NCBI GenBank assembly: GCA_945876665.1
Contig: CAMCPC010000080.1
Location: 1-6,146 of the forward strand
DNA: 6,146 bases
Direction: 5' to 3'
Source of the DNA: an uncultured Oscillospiraceae bacterium
GTDB lineage: Bacteria > Bacillota > Clostridia > UBA1381
The notes beneath the pieces are model-generated. The model searched no databases, was not told the DNA's origin, and was given only the letters and a program-made list of their open reading frames with translations. The position numbers were made by a program, and so were the translations under genes. Below, one piece after another: positions 1-6,146 of this stretch; position 1 is the stretch's first letter, and every line of letters begins with the position of its first letter.

Positions 1-223
1 GTCTTTCGGATTCGCCGAATTCACGACTATCAATTATTTCTGGATTCTTCCCTGTTTCCTCTTTAATCATCTGCTCTACATTATAAATCTCCTGCATTGT
101 GATGTTTCTGTCGCAAAAGCAGATGAAATCAACCACGTCGTCATTTTCAATCATGTAAATAATGGGCGTCAGAATATTCTGCGAGATTATTTTCGCCATT
201 TTATCTGTCTGTTCGCTTGTCAT
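1..223 (-). CDS. Small hypothetical protein, N-terminal 74 codons only (runs off the window)
   Basis: The frame opens with ATG at 223-221, one base after the uvrB stop codon, and stays open to base 1, so the C-terminus is missing. Start and stop are so close that translation is probably coupled to uvrB; the only purine-rich stretch ahead of the ATG (GGAAATGAGTGAG) lies inside the end of uvrB. The protein begins MTSEQTDKMAKIISQNIL, is acidic, and has no signal peptide or membrane segment. Residues 31-66 alternate a hydrophobic strand (VVDFICFC), a helix (TMQEIYNVEQMIKEE) and a second strand-like segment (PEIID). That order loosely recalls the later half of small MNT-type nucleotidyltransferases, but the GSxARG catalytic motif that should precede it is absent. 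The family is therefore not assigned. The gene is real with fair confidence because of the tight spacing and open frame. Confidence 0.68.
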   Translation of the reverse strand, partial: MTSEQTDKMAKIISQNILTPIIYMIENDDVVDFICFCDRNITMQEIYNVEQMIKEETGKNPEIIDSREFGESER

Positions 224-224
224 A

Positions 225-2189
225 TTACTCACTCATTTCCTTTTCCAATTTTCTTATTCTGTCACGAAGCGCGGCAGCCTCCTCAAATTCAAGATTTTCA
301 GCTGCTTTTATCATTTTCGCCTCAAGCTCTGCAATAACCTTCTCATAATTTATTATGCCGCTGTCATGATGCTCTTCCTCGGTTTCGACAGGCTTTAATG
401 ATTCGATAATATCGCGTATGTCCTTTTTGATTGTTTTCGGAACAATACCGTGTTCCTCGTTGAATTTCTGCTGCAAATTTCTGCGCCTTTGGGTTTCGTC
501 AATCGCGCGGCGCATTGAGCCTGTTATTGTGTCAGCGTACAGTATAACCTGTCCCTCGCTGTTACGCGCGGCGCGTCCTATTGTCTGGATAAGCGACATC
601 TCACTGCGCAGAAATCCCTCCTTATCGGCGTCAAGTATTGCCACAAGCGCCACCTCGGGAATATCAAGGCCCTCGCGCAGCAGGTTAATTCCCACAAGCA
701 CGTCAAATTCACCCATACGCAAATCCTTTATAATCTCGGTACGCTCTATTGTCGAAATGTCGGAGTGCATATATCTTACACGTATACCGACACCTGTGAG
801 ATAGTCCGTCAGATCCTCCGCCATACGCTTTGTAAGCGTTGTTACAAGCGTTCTGTAACCCTTTTCTGTGCGCTTGTTAATCTCGCCTATTAAATCATCA
901 ATCTGATTTTCCGTAGGCTTTATAAATATCTCCGGATCTAAAAGCCCCGTTGGACGTATAACCTGCTCGGCAACTACGTTTGAATGTTCCTTTTCATAGT
1001 CCGCGGGAGTTGCGCTTGTGAATATAACCTGATGAAGTCTTTCTTCAAACTCCTCAAATTTAAGCGGTCTGTTATCAGCCGCGCTCGGCAGACGAAAGCC
1101 GAATTTTATAAGTGTTTCCTTCCTCGCCCTGTCGCCGTTATACATTGCGCGCACCTGCGGCACTGTAACGTGTGATTCGTCTATTATCATAAGATAATCA
1201 TCAGGGAAATAATCAAGAAGCGTATACGGCGCACTCCCCGGTGCACGTCCGCTTATATGTCTGGAATAGTTTTCAATTCCCTGACAAAATCCTATCTCCT
1301 GCATCATTTCAAGGTCATACATGGTACGCTGCTCAATACGCTGTGCCTCGATAAGCATATCACGTTCCTTGAAATACTTTACCTGCTCATGCATTTCAGC
1401 TTCAATTCCGGCAATCGCTATCTTCATTTTATCGTTGGTCGTTACATAATGTGAAGCGGGAGAAATCACAGCATGCTGTCTTACACCGACAATTTCACCT
1501 GTGACAACATTCACCTCGCATATGCGTTCTATCTCATCGCCGAAAAATTCTACACGTATGGCATTTTCGCCGTTGTTCGATGGGAATATTTCGACAACGT
1601 CGCCGCGTACTCTGAATTTGTTTCTGACAAAATTAATATCATTGCGTTCATACTGCATTGCGACGAGCTTTTTCAGAAGCTCGTCCCTGTCCTTTTCCAT
1701 ACCTACACGCAGCGAAAGCATAAGATTTTTATAATCCTCGGGATCACCCAAGCCGTATATACATGACACACTGGCTACGATTATAACATCCTTTCTTTCA
1801 AGGAGCGCAAATGTGGCGCTGTGACGCAGCTTATCAATTTCTTCATTTGTAACTGCGTTCTTTTCTATAAACGTATCTGACTGAGGAATATACGCCTCCG
1901 GCTGATAGTAGTCATAGTACGACACAAAAAATTCAACGCAGTTATTTGGAAAAAACTCCTTAAACTCACTGCAAAGCTGTGCGGCAAGCGTTTTATTATG
2001 CGCAAGCACAATAGTAGGCTTATTCACCTGTGCAATGACATTTGCCATCGTAAAGGTTTTACCGCTGCCTGTTACGCCGAGCAGTGTCTGACATTTTTCA
2101 CCTTTTTTTACTCCGTCAACAAGAGTCTGTATTGCCTGCGGCTGATCGCCCTGCGGTTTAAATTCCGAAACAAGTTCAAATTTATCCAT
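225..2189 (-). CDS. uvrB: UvrABC excinuclease subunit B (UvrB)
   Basis: UvrB is the damage-verifying helicase-like subunit of cytoplasmic nucleotide excision repair: UvrA loads it on DNA and it then recruits UvrC for dual incision. The 654 residues match the family length and all landmarks are present. Walker A is GVTGSGKT (38-45). The tyrosine-rich beta-hairpin that inserts between strands is [17 protein letters not shown] (91-107). The Walker B-type box is DESH (337-340), followed by TSATP (391-395), [13 protein letters not shown] (500-512) and the arginine-finger motif QTIGRAARN (535-543). A C-terminal UVR domain for UvrA/UvrC contact covers about 615-650. The ATG at 2189 has a good ribosome binding site, GAAGGGA at 2201-2195, five bases away. 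It is third in a rex-led operon. No LexA-type GAAC-N4-GTTC box lies in the 47-base gap upstream, and uvrA does not directly follow. No defect is seen. Confidence 0.98.
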   Translation of the reverse strand: MDKFELVSEFKPQGDQPQAIQTLVDGVKKGEKCQTLLGVTGSGKTFTMANVIAQVNKPTIVLAHNKTLAAQLCSEFKEFFPNNCVEFFVSYYDYYQPEAYIPQSDTFIEKNAVTNEEIDKLRHSATFALLERKDVIIVASVSCIYGLGDPEDYKNLMLSLRVGMEKDRDELLKKLVAMQYERNDINFVRNKFRVRGDVVEIFPSNNGENAIRVEFFGDEIERICEVNVVTGEIVGVRQHAVISPASHYVTTNDKMKIAIAGIEAEMHEQVKYFKERDMLIEAQRIEQRTMYDLEMMQEIGFCQGIENYSRHISGRAPGSAPYTLLDYFPDDYLMIIDESHVTVPQVRAMYNGDRARKETLIKFGFRLPSAADNRPLKFEEFEERLHQVIFTSATPADYEKEHSNVVAEQVIRPTGLLDPEIFIKPTENQIDDLIGEINKRTEKGYRTLVTTLTKRMAEDLTDYLTGVGIRVRYMHSDISTIERTEIIKDLRMGEFDVLVGINLLREGLDIPEVALVAILDADKEGFLRSEMSLIQTIGRAARNSEGQVILYADTITGSMRRAIDETQRRRNLQQKFNEEHGIVPKTIKKDIRDIIESLKPVETEEEHHDSGIINYEKVIAELEAKMIKAAENLEFEEAAALRDRIRKLEKEMSE

Positions 2190-2210
2190 ATGATTCCCTT
2201 CTCATTAATT

Positions 2211-2237
2211 AAGCGGTCAGGATAAATCAAACCGCTT
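2211..2237 (-). other. Intercistronic stem-loop between the ATPase/Asp23 gene and uvrB
   Basis: On the minus strand AAGCGGT (2237-2231) and ACCGCTT (2217-2211) form a perfect 7-base-pair stem around a 13-base loop. It begins at the last base of the upstream stop codon and ends nine bases before the uvrB ribosome binding site. The bases after it (AATTAATGAG) are not a U-tract, so it is not a standard intrinsic terminator. It could be a weak attenuator, an mRNA processing or stability element, or chance. Confidence 0.35.
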
Positions 2238-3052
2238 TACCGTACAAGATTTTTAATCAATATATTGACACGTCTTGCATTTACCGAGGTATAACGCTCA
2301 ACATTTTCTCTGACTGCATACTGTATTTTTTTACACACGTCAAATATGTTGCATCCGTATTTCAGTGTGACAGTCATATCAATATGTACGCCATGACCTG
2401 TCTTTCTGAGATTAATATTCTGCACTTTTGCAAGATGTTCGATTTTTTCTGCCTCATGTATGGCAATTTCGTTGATTACATTATCCGAAATTGTATAATC
2501 ACCCATATAACTAAATGTTGGACGTACAATGGATTTATCTGCGGCAGCCGTGTCAATTTCTTTGTCGAGATTTTTTTGGAAACGTCTTAAGGGATGCAGA
2601 AAATATCCCGAAAATTCCTTTTTTATCTCTAATGTGGGTACGGGTATAACGTGCTTTCCCTCAACGGTGCGCATACGCAGAGCCATATTCATTTCCTCCT
2701 GCGTTGCCACGTCCTCAATTCTTATAATCTGTTCTATTTCCCCTACACCGATATTTCTGGCAATTTTAGTAACCATACCGTCGGAGGTGCCGAGAATCAT
2801 CAGACATTTTATATTATGTTTTTTCAGTGCCTTGCGGATATCCGTAACCTGATAAGAACGCATAAAAAGAGCGTGTTTCACAGAAGCAATCTTAGTGGCC
2901 TCTTTCTTTGCGGAGGTTCCCGCAATAACCTTGCCGTGTGAAATAAGCAATCCATCGTCTATAATAGCGTCTGCTCCGTATTTCTGCGATACCATAACGC
3001 TTCTGTAGCTTTTTCCTGTTCCGCTCGGACCTACAAATGCAATAACCTTCAT
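2237..3052 (-). CDS. P-loop ATPase fused to an Asp23/Gls24-like domain, function unknown
   Basis: This 271-residue soluble protein has two parts. The N-terminal part is a nucleotide-binding fold. It has a Walker A motif GPSGTGKS at 8-15 right after the first strand (MKVIAFV), an acidic IDDG at 31-34 after a hydrophobic strand (possible Walker B or metal contact), and a second strand with LMILGTSDGM at 84-93. A basic linker covers about 143-175. Residues 180-271 follow the Asp23/Gls24 pattern: a strand and helix starting YTISDNVINEIAIHEAEKI, then VHIDMTVTLKYGCNI (222-236), a helix with YAVRENVERYTSV and a closing strand RVNILIKNL. Asp23-like proteins are linked to the cell envelope and stress in Firmicutes; what an attached ATPase does is not known to me. 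There are no membrane segments, so any membrane role needs a partner. ATG 3052 is supported by GAGGGA at 3064-3059, six bases upstream. The gap from rex is only 14 bases, pointing to co-transcription. Confidence 0.88.
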   Translation of the reverse strand: MKVIAFVGPSGTGKSYRSVMVSQKYGADAIIDDGLLISHGKVIAGTSAKKEATKIASVKHALFMRSYQVTDIRKALKKHNIKCLMILGTSDGMVTKIARNIGVGEIEQIIRIEDVATQEEMNMALRMRTVEGKHVIPVPTLEIKKEFSGYFLHPLRRFQKNLDKEIDTAAADKSIVRPTFSYMGDYTISDNVINEIAIHEAEKIEHLAKVQNINLRKTGHGVHIDMTVTLKYGCNIFDVCKKIQYAVRENVERYTSVNARRVNILIKNLVR

Positions 3053-3066
3053 AACAAATCCCTCAT

Positions 3067-3705
3067 CTAATTCTTGTTCTGCTTAATCTTATAGGACAAA
3101 GTCATAAGCGTATCGGACAAGTGGACATTTTCAACAGCTATATCCTTATCAAAATTCAATTCAGTGTAGGCAAAGTTCATAAGTCCCTTTACACCACATT
3201 TTACAAGTCTTTCCGCTGTTTCCACCACAGCAGCCTTTGGCACAGTCAGAATACCTATATCAACTCTGTTTTTAGCGAGGAAATCCTCCAGATTATCCAC
3301 AGACATTACTTCTATGCCGTTTATGACAGTACCGATTACCTTTTCGTTATTGTCAAAAATTCCCACAAGCTTGAAACCGCGTTTTTCAAATGCGCCGTGG
3401 CTGGCAATTGCCCTGCCGAGATTACCCGCGCCGACTATAACGGTGGTGTCACCGTCGTTAAGACCGAGTATTTCGCCTATTTCATTGTAAAGATACTCAA
3501 CATTATAACCATATCCCTGCTGACCGAAGCCGCCGAAGTAATTGAAGTCCTGCCTTATCTGAGATGCTGTGACATTCATTTTGATGCTGAGTGCATTTGA
3601 TGAAATGCGCTTAACGTCCTGTTTTATCAATTCACCGAGATATCGGTAGTACCTTGGCAGACGCTTGATTACAACTGCAGGCACTTTTTTCTCATTATCA
3701 CTCAT
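3067..3705 (-). CDS. rex: Redox-sensing transcriptional repressor Rex
   Basis: Rex is a homodimeric cytoplasmic repressor that binds operators when NAD+ dominates and lets go when NADH rises, controlling fermentation and respiration genes. Numbering from the chosen start (212 residues), the winged helix covers about 7-75, with RLPRYYRYLGEL (15-26) and the recognition region TASQIRQDFNYFGGFGQQGY (46-65), the clostridial variant of this motif. The Rossmann domain follows, with the NAD(H) motif GAGNLGRA (92-99), FDNN (117-120) at the end of the second strand, and the conserved tail ENVHLSDTLMTLSYKI. Length and order are normal. Two in-frame ATGs exist. The upstream one at 3714 (215 residues) sits one base after the AAGGGG ribosome binding site, too close to work well; the one at 3705 is ten bases from it and is preferred. 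It heads the operon and has a Rex operator in its own promoter. Confidence 0.97.
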   Translation of the reverse strand: MSDNEKKVPAVVIKRLPRYYRYLGELIKQDVKRISSNALSIKMNVTASQIRQDFNYFGGFGQQGYGYNVEYLYNEIGEILGLNDGDTTVIVGAGNLGRAIASHGAFEKRGFKLVGIFDNNEKVIGTVINGIEVMSVDNLEDFLAKNRVDIGILTVPKAAVVETAERLVKCGVKGLMNFAYTELNFDKDIAVENVHLSDTLMTLSYKIKQNKN

Positions 3706-3719
3706 GTCATACATACCCC

Positions 3720-3737
3720 TTGTTAATTATATATCAA
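3720..3737. promoter_or_regulatory. Rex operator (ROP), probable autoregulatory site
   Basis: The plus strand reads TTGTTAATTATATATCAA; the minus strand reads TTGATATATAATTAACAA. Against the clostridial Rex consensus TTGTTAA-N4-TTAACAA, 12 of 14 fixed positions match, with one half-site perfect and the other 5 of 7. It starts two bases after the rex -10 element and covers the expected start of transcription near 3733, where a bound dimer should block initiation. The location in front of rex itself makes a chance match unlikely. Binding is inferred. Confidence 0.87.
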
Positions 3738-3739
3738 TA

Positions 3740-3768
3740 ATTATATCATATTTTCCCCTATTTGTATA
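3740..3768 (-). promoter_or_regulatory. Sigma-A-type promoter of the rex operon
   Basis: On the minus strand the -10 is a perfect TATAAT (3745-3740) and the -35 is TATACA (3768-3763, 4 of 6 to TTGACA), with a 17-base spacer. Initiation is expected near 3733, giving a short leader of about 28 bases before the preferred rex ATG. It lies between the aconitase terminator and rex, which fits a new transcription unit starting here. Confidence 0.75.
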
Positions 3769-3796
3769 GTCCCTTTTATTACTATTTTAAAGCAAG

Positions 3797-3824
3797 AAAA
3801 AATCGGATGATAACACCCGATTTT
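3797..3824 (-). terminator. Rho-independent terminator of the aconitase gene
   Basis: Read on the minus strand, AAAATCGG (3824-3817) pairs perfectly with CCGATTTT (3806-3799). The stem extends inward by a G-U, a U-A and a G-C pair to a UUAU loop, about 11 pairs in all. The 3' arm runs into six T residues (3802-3797). It begins seven bases after the aconitase stop codon and precedes the rex promoter, so it separates the two minus-strand units. Confidence 0.9.
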
Positions 3825-3831
3825 CTATATA

Positions 3832-5763
3832 TTACGAATTCTGTTTTGTGTAGTTCAGAAGTCCGCCTGCGTAAAGCATTTCCTTCTGACGTTCTGACAA
3901 GTCAACGTTTACGTCAAAATCAAAGCCCTTTGTTACGTTTGTTACCTTTACAACATTGCCTGCGGCAATCTGCTTACCTACGTTTTCAATCTTAAGCTCA
4001 TCTAACTGGTCGATTTTATCGTAATCAGCTTCGTTTACAAATGTCATAGGTACAATACCGGCATTGATAAGGTTTGCCATGTGTATTCTTGCGAATGACT
4101 TTGTTATAACAGCCTTAACTCCAAGATAAAGCGGTGCAAGCGCTGCGTGCTCTCTTGAAGAACCCTGACCGTAATTTGAACCGCCGACAATTATACTCTT
4201 ACCCAATTCAAGCGCTCTGTCGTGGAATTTTTCATCGCATACCGCAAAGCAGTATTCTGAAATCTTCGGAATATTTGAACGAAGCGGCAAAATCTTTGCG
4301 CCTGCCGGCATGATGTGGTCTGTGGTAATGTTGTCGCCTACCTTCAGTGAACACTTTGCGTCAATTGTTTCCGCAAGCGGCTCTGATACCGGGAATGGCT
4401 TGATGTTCGGACCTCTCAGTACCTCAACGCTGTCCATGTCCTCCGGCGCAACCGGCGGAACTATCATGTTGTCGTTTATTGTGAACTTGTCGGGAAGCGT
4501 AATATCAGCCGCCTCACCAAGACTTCTCGGATCTGTGAATACGCCTGTAAGCGCTGAAACAGCCGCTGTTTCCGGTGATACAAGATAAATCTGACCGTCC
4601 TTTGTGCCGCTGCGTCCCTCAAAGTTTCTGTTGAATGTTCTAAGAGAAATACCCTTTGAGTTAGGCGACTGACCCATACCGATACATGGACCGCAGGCGC
4701 TTTCAAGTATTCTCGCGCCCGCGTCAATCATTATAGCCAACGCGCCGTTGTTTGCAAGCATATTAAGCACCTGCTTTGAGCCCGGAGCGATTGCAAGAGA
4801 TACATCAGGGTGAACAGTCTTACCCTTAAGGATATGCGCAACCTTAAGCATATCAAGAAGTGATGAGTTTGTACATGAACCGATACAAACCTGATCAATC
4901 TTCTGTCCCTCAAGCTCCTTGATTGACTTTACGTTATCAGGTGAGTGCGGACATGCAGCAAGCGGCTCAAGCTCGCTCAGGTTGATTTCAACAACCTCGT
5001 CATATACAGCGTCAGCATCTGCGCTAAGCGGTGTGTAATCCTGCTCTCTGCCCTGTGCCTTTAAAAATTCAAGTGTTATTTCATCTGACGGGAAGATTGA
5101 TGTTGTCGCGCCAAGCTCTGCGCCCATATTTGTGATAGTCGCTCTTTCGGGAACTGAAAGTGTCTTGACACCCTCACCACAGTATTCGATTACCTTTCCT
5201 ACGCCGCCCTTTACTGACAATCTCTTTAACACCTCAAGAATAACATCCTTTGCGGCAACCCACGGCTGTAGCTTTCCTGTAAGGTTTACTTTTACAACCT
5301 TAGGGCATGTGATATAATAAGCACCGCCGCCCATTGCAACTGCAACGTCCATACCGCCTGCACCAATAGCAATCATGCCTATACCGCCGCCTGTGGGCGT
5401 GTGGCTGTCCGAGCCGATAAGAGTCTTTCCGGGAATACCGAAACGCTCAAGATGTACCTGATGACAGATACCGTTACCCGGACGTGAGAAATATATACCG
5501 TGCTTTTTGCAGACACTGCCGATAAATCTGTGGTCGTCTGCGTTTTCAAAGCCGCTCTGCAATGTATTATGGTCAATATATGCAACCGAACGCTCTGTTT
5601 TTACTCTCGGTACGCCCATTGCCTCAAATTCAAGATATGCCATTGTGCCTGTGGCGTCCTGAGTAAGCGTCTGGTCAATTCTGATACCGATTTCAGAGCC
5701 TTTTACCATCTCGCCCTCAACAAGATGAGCGGACAATATTTTTTCTGTTAATGTAAGTCCCAT
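3832..5763 (-). CDS. acn: Aconitate hydratase (aconitase), Aquifex-type single chain
   Basis: Aconitase isomerises citrate to isocitrate through cis-aconitate using a [4Fe-4S] cluster in the cytoplasm. The 643-residue length, shorter than the roughly 900-residue AcnA/IRP type, fits the compact Aquifex-type group common in anaerobes. The three cluster cysteines are Cys297 in GSCTNSS and Cys357 and Cys360 in ACGPCIG. Other landmarks are DSHTPTGGG (119-127), the substrate-arginine region FNRNFEGRSG (377-386), GDNITTDHIMPAG (477-489) and the swivel-domain active-site loop YGQGSSREHA (531-540) with the catalytic serine and arginine. Core and swivel domains are on one chain, which argues against the two-subunit isopropylmalate isomerase LeuCD; homoaconitase is a less likely alternative. 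ATG 5763 has an excellent GGAGG at 5775-5771 with seven bases spacing. It has its own promoter and terminator and no citrate synthase or isocitrate dehydrogenase next to it within the window. Confidence 0.96.
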   Translation of the reverse strand: MGLTLTEKILSAHLVEGEMVKGSEIGIRIDQTLTQDATGTMAYLEFEAMGVPRVKTERSVAYIDHNTLQSGFENADDHRFIGSVCKKHGIYFSRPGNGICHQVHLERFGIPGKTLIGSDSHTPTGGGIGMIAIGAGGMDVAVAMGGGAYYITCPKVVKVNLTGKLQPWVAAKDVILEVLKRLSVKGGVGKVIEYCGEGVKTLSVPERATITNMGAELGATTSIFPSDEITLEFLKAQGREQDYTPLSADADAVYDEVVEINLSELEPLAACPHSPDNVKSIKELEGQKIDQVCIGSCTNSSLLDMLKVAHILKGKTVHPDVSLAIAPGSKQVLNMLANNGALAIMIDAGARILESACGPCIGMGQSPNSKGISLRTFNRNFEGRSGTKDGQIYLVSPETAAVSALTGVFTDPRSLGEAADITLPDKFTINDNMIVPPVAPEDMDSVEVLRGPNIKPFPVSEPLAETIDAKCSLKVGDNITTDHIMPAGAKILPLRSNIPKISEYCFAVCDEKFHDRALELGKSIIVGGSNYGQGSSREHAALAPLYLGVKAVITKSFARIHMANLINAGIVPMTFVNEADYDKIDQLDELKIENVGKQIAAGNVVKVTNVTKGFDFDVNVDLSERQKEMLYAGGLLNYTKQNS

Positions 5764-5795
5764 TGTAATTCCTCCGATACTTTTTATTATGTATT

Positions 5796-5825
5796 ATTTT
5801 AATACAATCAGGCGGTGTTTGTCAA
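5796..5825 (-). promoter_or_regulatory. Sigma-A-type promoter of the aconitase gene
   Basis: On the minus strand the -35 is a perfect TTGACA (5825-5820) and the -10 is TAAAAT (5801-5796, 5 of 6), with an 18-base spacer. Initiation is expected near 5789, leaving a leader of about 25 bases that contains the GGAGG ribosome binding site. The -35 sits in the centre of an imperfect inverted repeat (5811-5838), so a bound repressor there would block RNA polymerase. Confidence 0.8.
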
Positions 5826-5850
5826 GTGTAACACCACCATTAACACAACC
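5811..5850. repeat. Three copies of a TAACACCACC-like motif in the divergent promoter region, operator candidate
   Basis: On the plus strand TAACACCACC (5829-5838) and TAACACAACC (5841-5850) are direct copies at a 12-base period with one mismatch. The first also pairs with GGCGGTGTTT (5811-5820), whose reverse complement AAACACCGCC matches 8 of 10 bases. This gives an imperfect 28-base dyad, GG-c-GGTGTT / AACACC-a-CC, centred at 5824-5825. The dyad encloses the aconitase -35, and the second direct copy overlaps the candidate -35 of the plus-strand gene. I do not recognise the motif as the site of a named regulator. Confidence 0.5.
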
Positions 5851-5869
5851 AATATATTGCGCATATTAT
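5840..5869 (+). promoter_or_regulatory. Candidate promoter of the plus-strand membrane protein gene
   Basis: TTAACA (5840-5845, 5 of 6 to TTGACA) and TATTAT (5864-5869, 5 of 6 to TATAAT) are 18 bases apart. Initiation from here would fall near 5876, inside the GGAGG at 5875-5879, which would leave almost no leader. An alternative -10, TATATT at 5853-5858, would keep the ribosome binding site intact but has a poor -35. The exact promoter is therefore unsettled. Confidence 0.4.
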
Positions 5870-5887
5870 ACATCGGAGGTGTGGAAA

Positions 5888-6146
5888 ATGCTCAATATAT
5901 GTATCTTGTCTGCGGTTATGATATTTTGTGTACTTGGAATTTACTTTTTTGTTAAGGAAATTACATCACTTATACTGAAAAGCGAAGTAAAATCACAGGT
6001 AATTCTCGAAATCCATGATAATGCTGATGAAGCTGAAAATGCTTTAAGAAGCGTTTTATCGGCAAATCCCAAAAGCGATGTAACCGTAATTGACAAAAGC
6101 AACAACGGCGAAATAAAAGCTGCCCTCAAAGCCTCCGTCCTCCGTT
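5888..6146 (+). CDS. Single-pass membrane protein of unknown function, N-terminal 86 codons only (runs off the window)
   Basis: ATG 5888 follows a strong GGAGG (5875-5879) with eight bases spacing, and the frame stays open to the window end. An in-frame GTG at 5879 overlaps that ribosome binding site and is rejected as start. The protein begins with one hydrophobic helix at about residues 4-22 (ICILSAVMIFCVLGIYFFV) without a charged signal-peptide N-region or a clear cleavage site, so it is probably a membrane anchor. A charged linker is followed by a likely cytoplasmic alpha/beta region from residue 38: strand VILEI, helix with ADEAENALRSVL, strand DVTVID. This strand-helix-strand start loosely resembles nucleotide-sugar or Rossmann-like folds, but no family can be named from this fragment. 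It is divergent from aconitase and shares a 124-base intergenic region with it. A minus-strand frame over the same bases is judged a shadow. Confidence 0.75.
   Translation, partial: MLNICILSAVMIFCVLGIYFFVKEITSLILKSEVKSQVILEIHDNADEAENALRSVLSANPKSDVTVIDKSNNGEIKAALKASVLR

Noticed and set aside
418..804. A 128-codon plus-strand frame opposite uvrB
   Set aside because: Serine/arginine/isoleucine-rich translation typical of the reverse of a conserved gene; it is fully covered by the UvrB helicase motifs on the other strand.
2190..2236. Internal promoter or LexA box for uvrB
   Set aside because: TTGATT is followed at 17 bases by TAATGA, a poor -10, and there is no GAAC-N4-GTTC pattern in the gap.
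3121..3600. A 159-codon plus-strand frame opposite rex
   Set aside because: It lies wholly antisense to rex, shows no domain or sensible composition, and has no ribosome binding site worth noting. It is a shadow frame.
3797..3830. Bidirectional action of the aconitase terminator
   Set aside because: No plus-strand gene ends here, and the plus-strand tail has only four T residues followed by C, so a plus-strand role is not supported.
4476..4913. Two short minus-strand frames inside aconitase
   Set aside because: They are out-of-frame reads within a continuous, fully motif-supported aconitase; there is no sign of a frameshift.
5829..5846. Possible second Rex site between aconitase and the divergent gene
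   Set aside because: Only one half-site (TTAACAC, 6 of 7) resembles the consensus; the partner half at the required spacing does not match.
5941..6129. A 62-codon minus-strand frame with a TTG start and GGAGG-like bases upstream
   Set aside because: It is antisense to a plus-strand frame that has a strong ribosome binding site, an ATG and a credible membrane helix. The GGAGG-like bases arise from TCC/CTCC codons of that frame.
1..6146. tRNA, rRNA, CRISPR, insertion sequence or riboswitch
   Set aside because: No repeat-spacer pattern, transposase frame, terminal inverted repeats, cloverleaf or conserved RNA core was seen; the intergenic gaps are too short and are explained by promoters and a terminator.

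Overview
This window looks like chromosomal DNA from an anaerobic Firmicute of class Clostridia. The evidence is a clostridial-type Rex repressor, an Aquifex-type single-chain aconitase, a P-loop/Asp23-like fusion protein, strong GGAGG-type ribosome binding sites, TTGACA/TATAAT-like promoters and AT-leaning composition. Species cannot be fixed from the sequence. No RNA gene, CRISPR array, insertion sequence or prophage gene is visible. There is no gene-free stretch over 300 bases; the two real intergenic gaps are each about 125 bases.

Right to left on the minus strand there are two transcription units. The first is aconitate hydratase (3832-5763). It has its own sigma-A-type promoter (5796-5825) and a clear Rho-independent terminator (3797-3824), so it is probably monocistronic. 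The second begins just past that terminator with a promoter (3740-3768) and a near-consensus Rex operator (3720-3737). It then reads rex (3067-3705), an ATPase/Asp23-like fusion (2237-3052), uvrB (225-2189), and the first 74 codons of an unrecognised small protein that leaves the window at base 1. Gaps inside this unit are 13, 47 and 1 bases, with no convincing terminator or internal promoter, so it is best read as one operon led by rex.

On the plus strand, divergent from aconitase, a single-pass membrane protein of unknown function starts at 5888 and leaves the window at 6146. The 124-base divergent region holds three copies of a 10-base motif (two direct, one inverted) lying over the -35 elements of both outward promoters. 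This suggests a shared operator for an unidentified regulator.

Rex senses the NADH/NAD+ ratio. Its operator overlaps the predicted start site of its own promoter, so it probably represses itself. If the operon is continuous, the fusion ATPase and the DNA repair protein UvrB would also be transcribed according to redox state. The most interesting items are this redox-linked operon containing uvrB and the little-characterised P-loop/Asp23 fusion, followed by the motif array beside aconitase. The enzymes themselves are ordinary members of known families.
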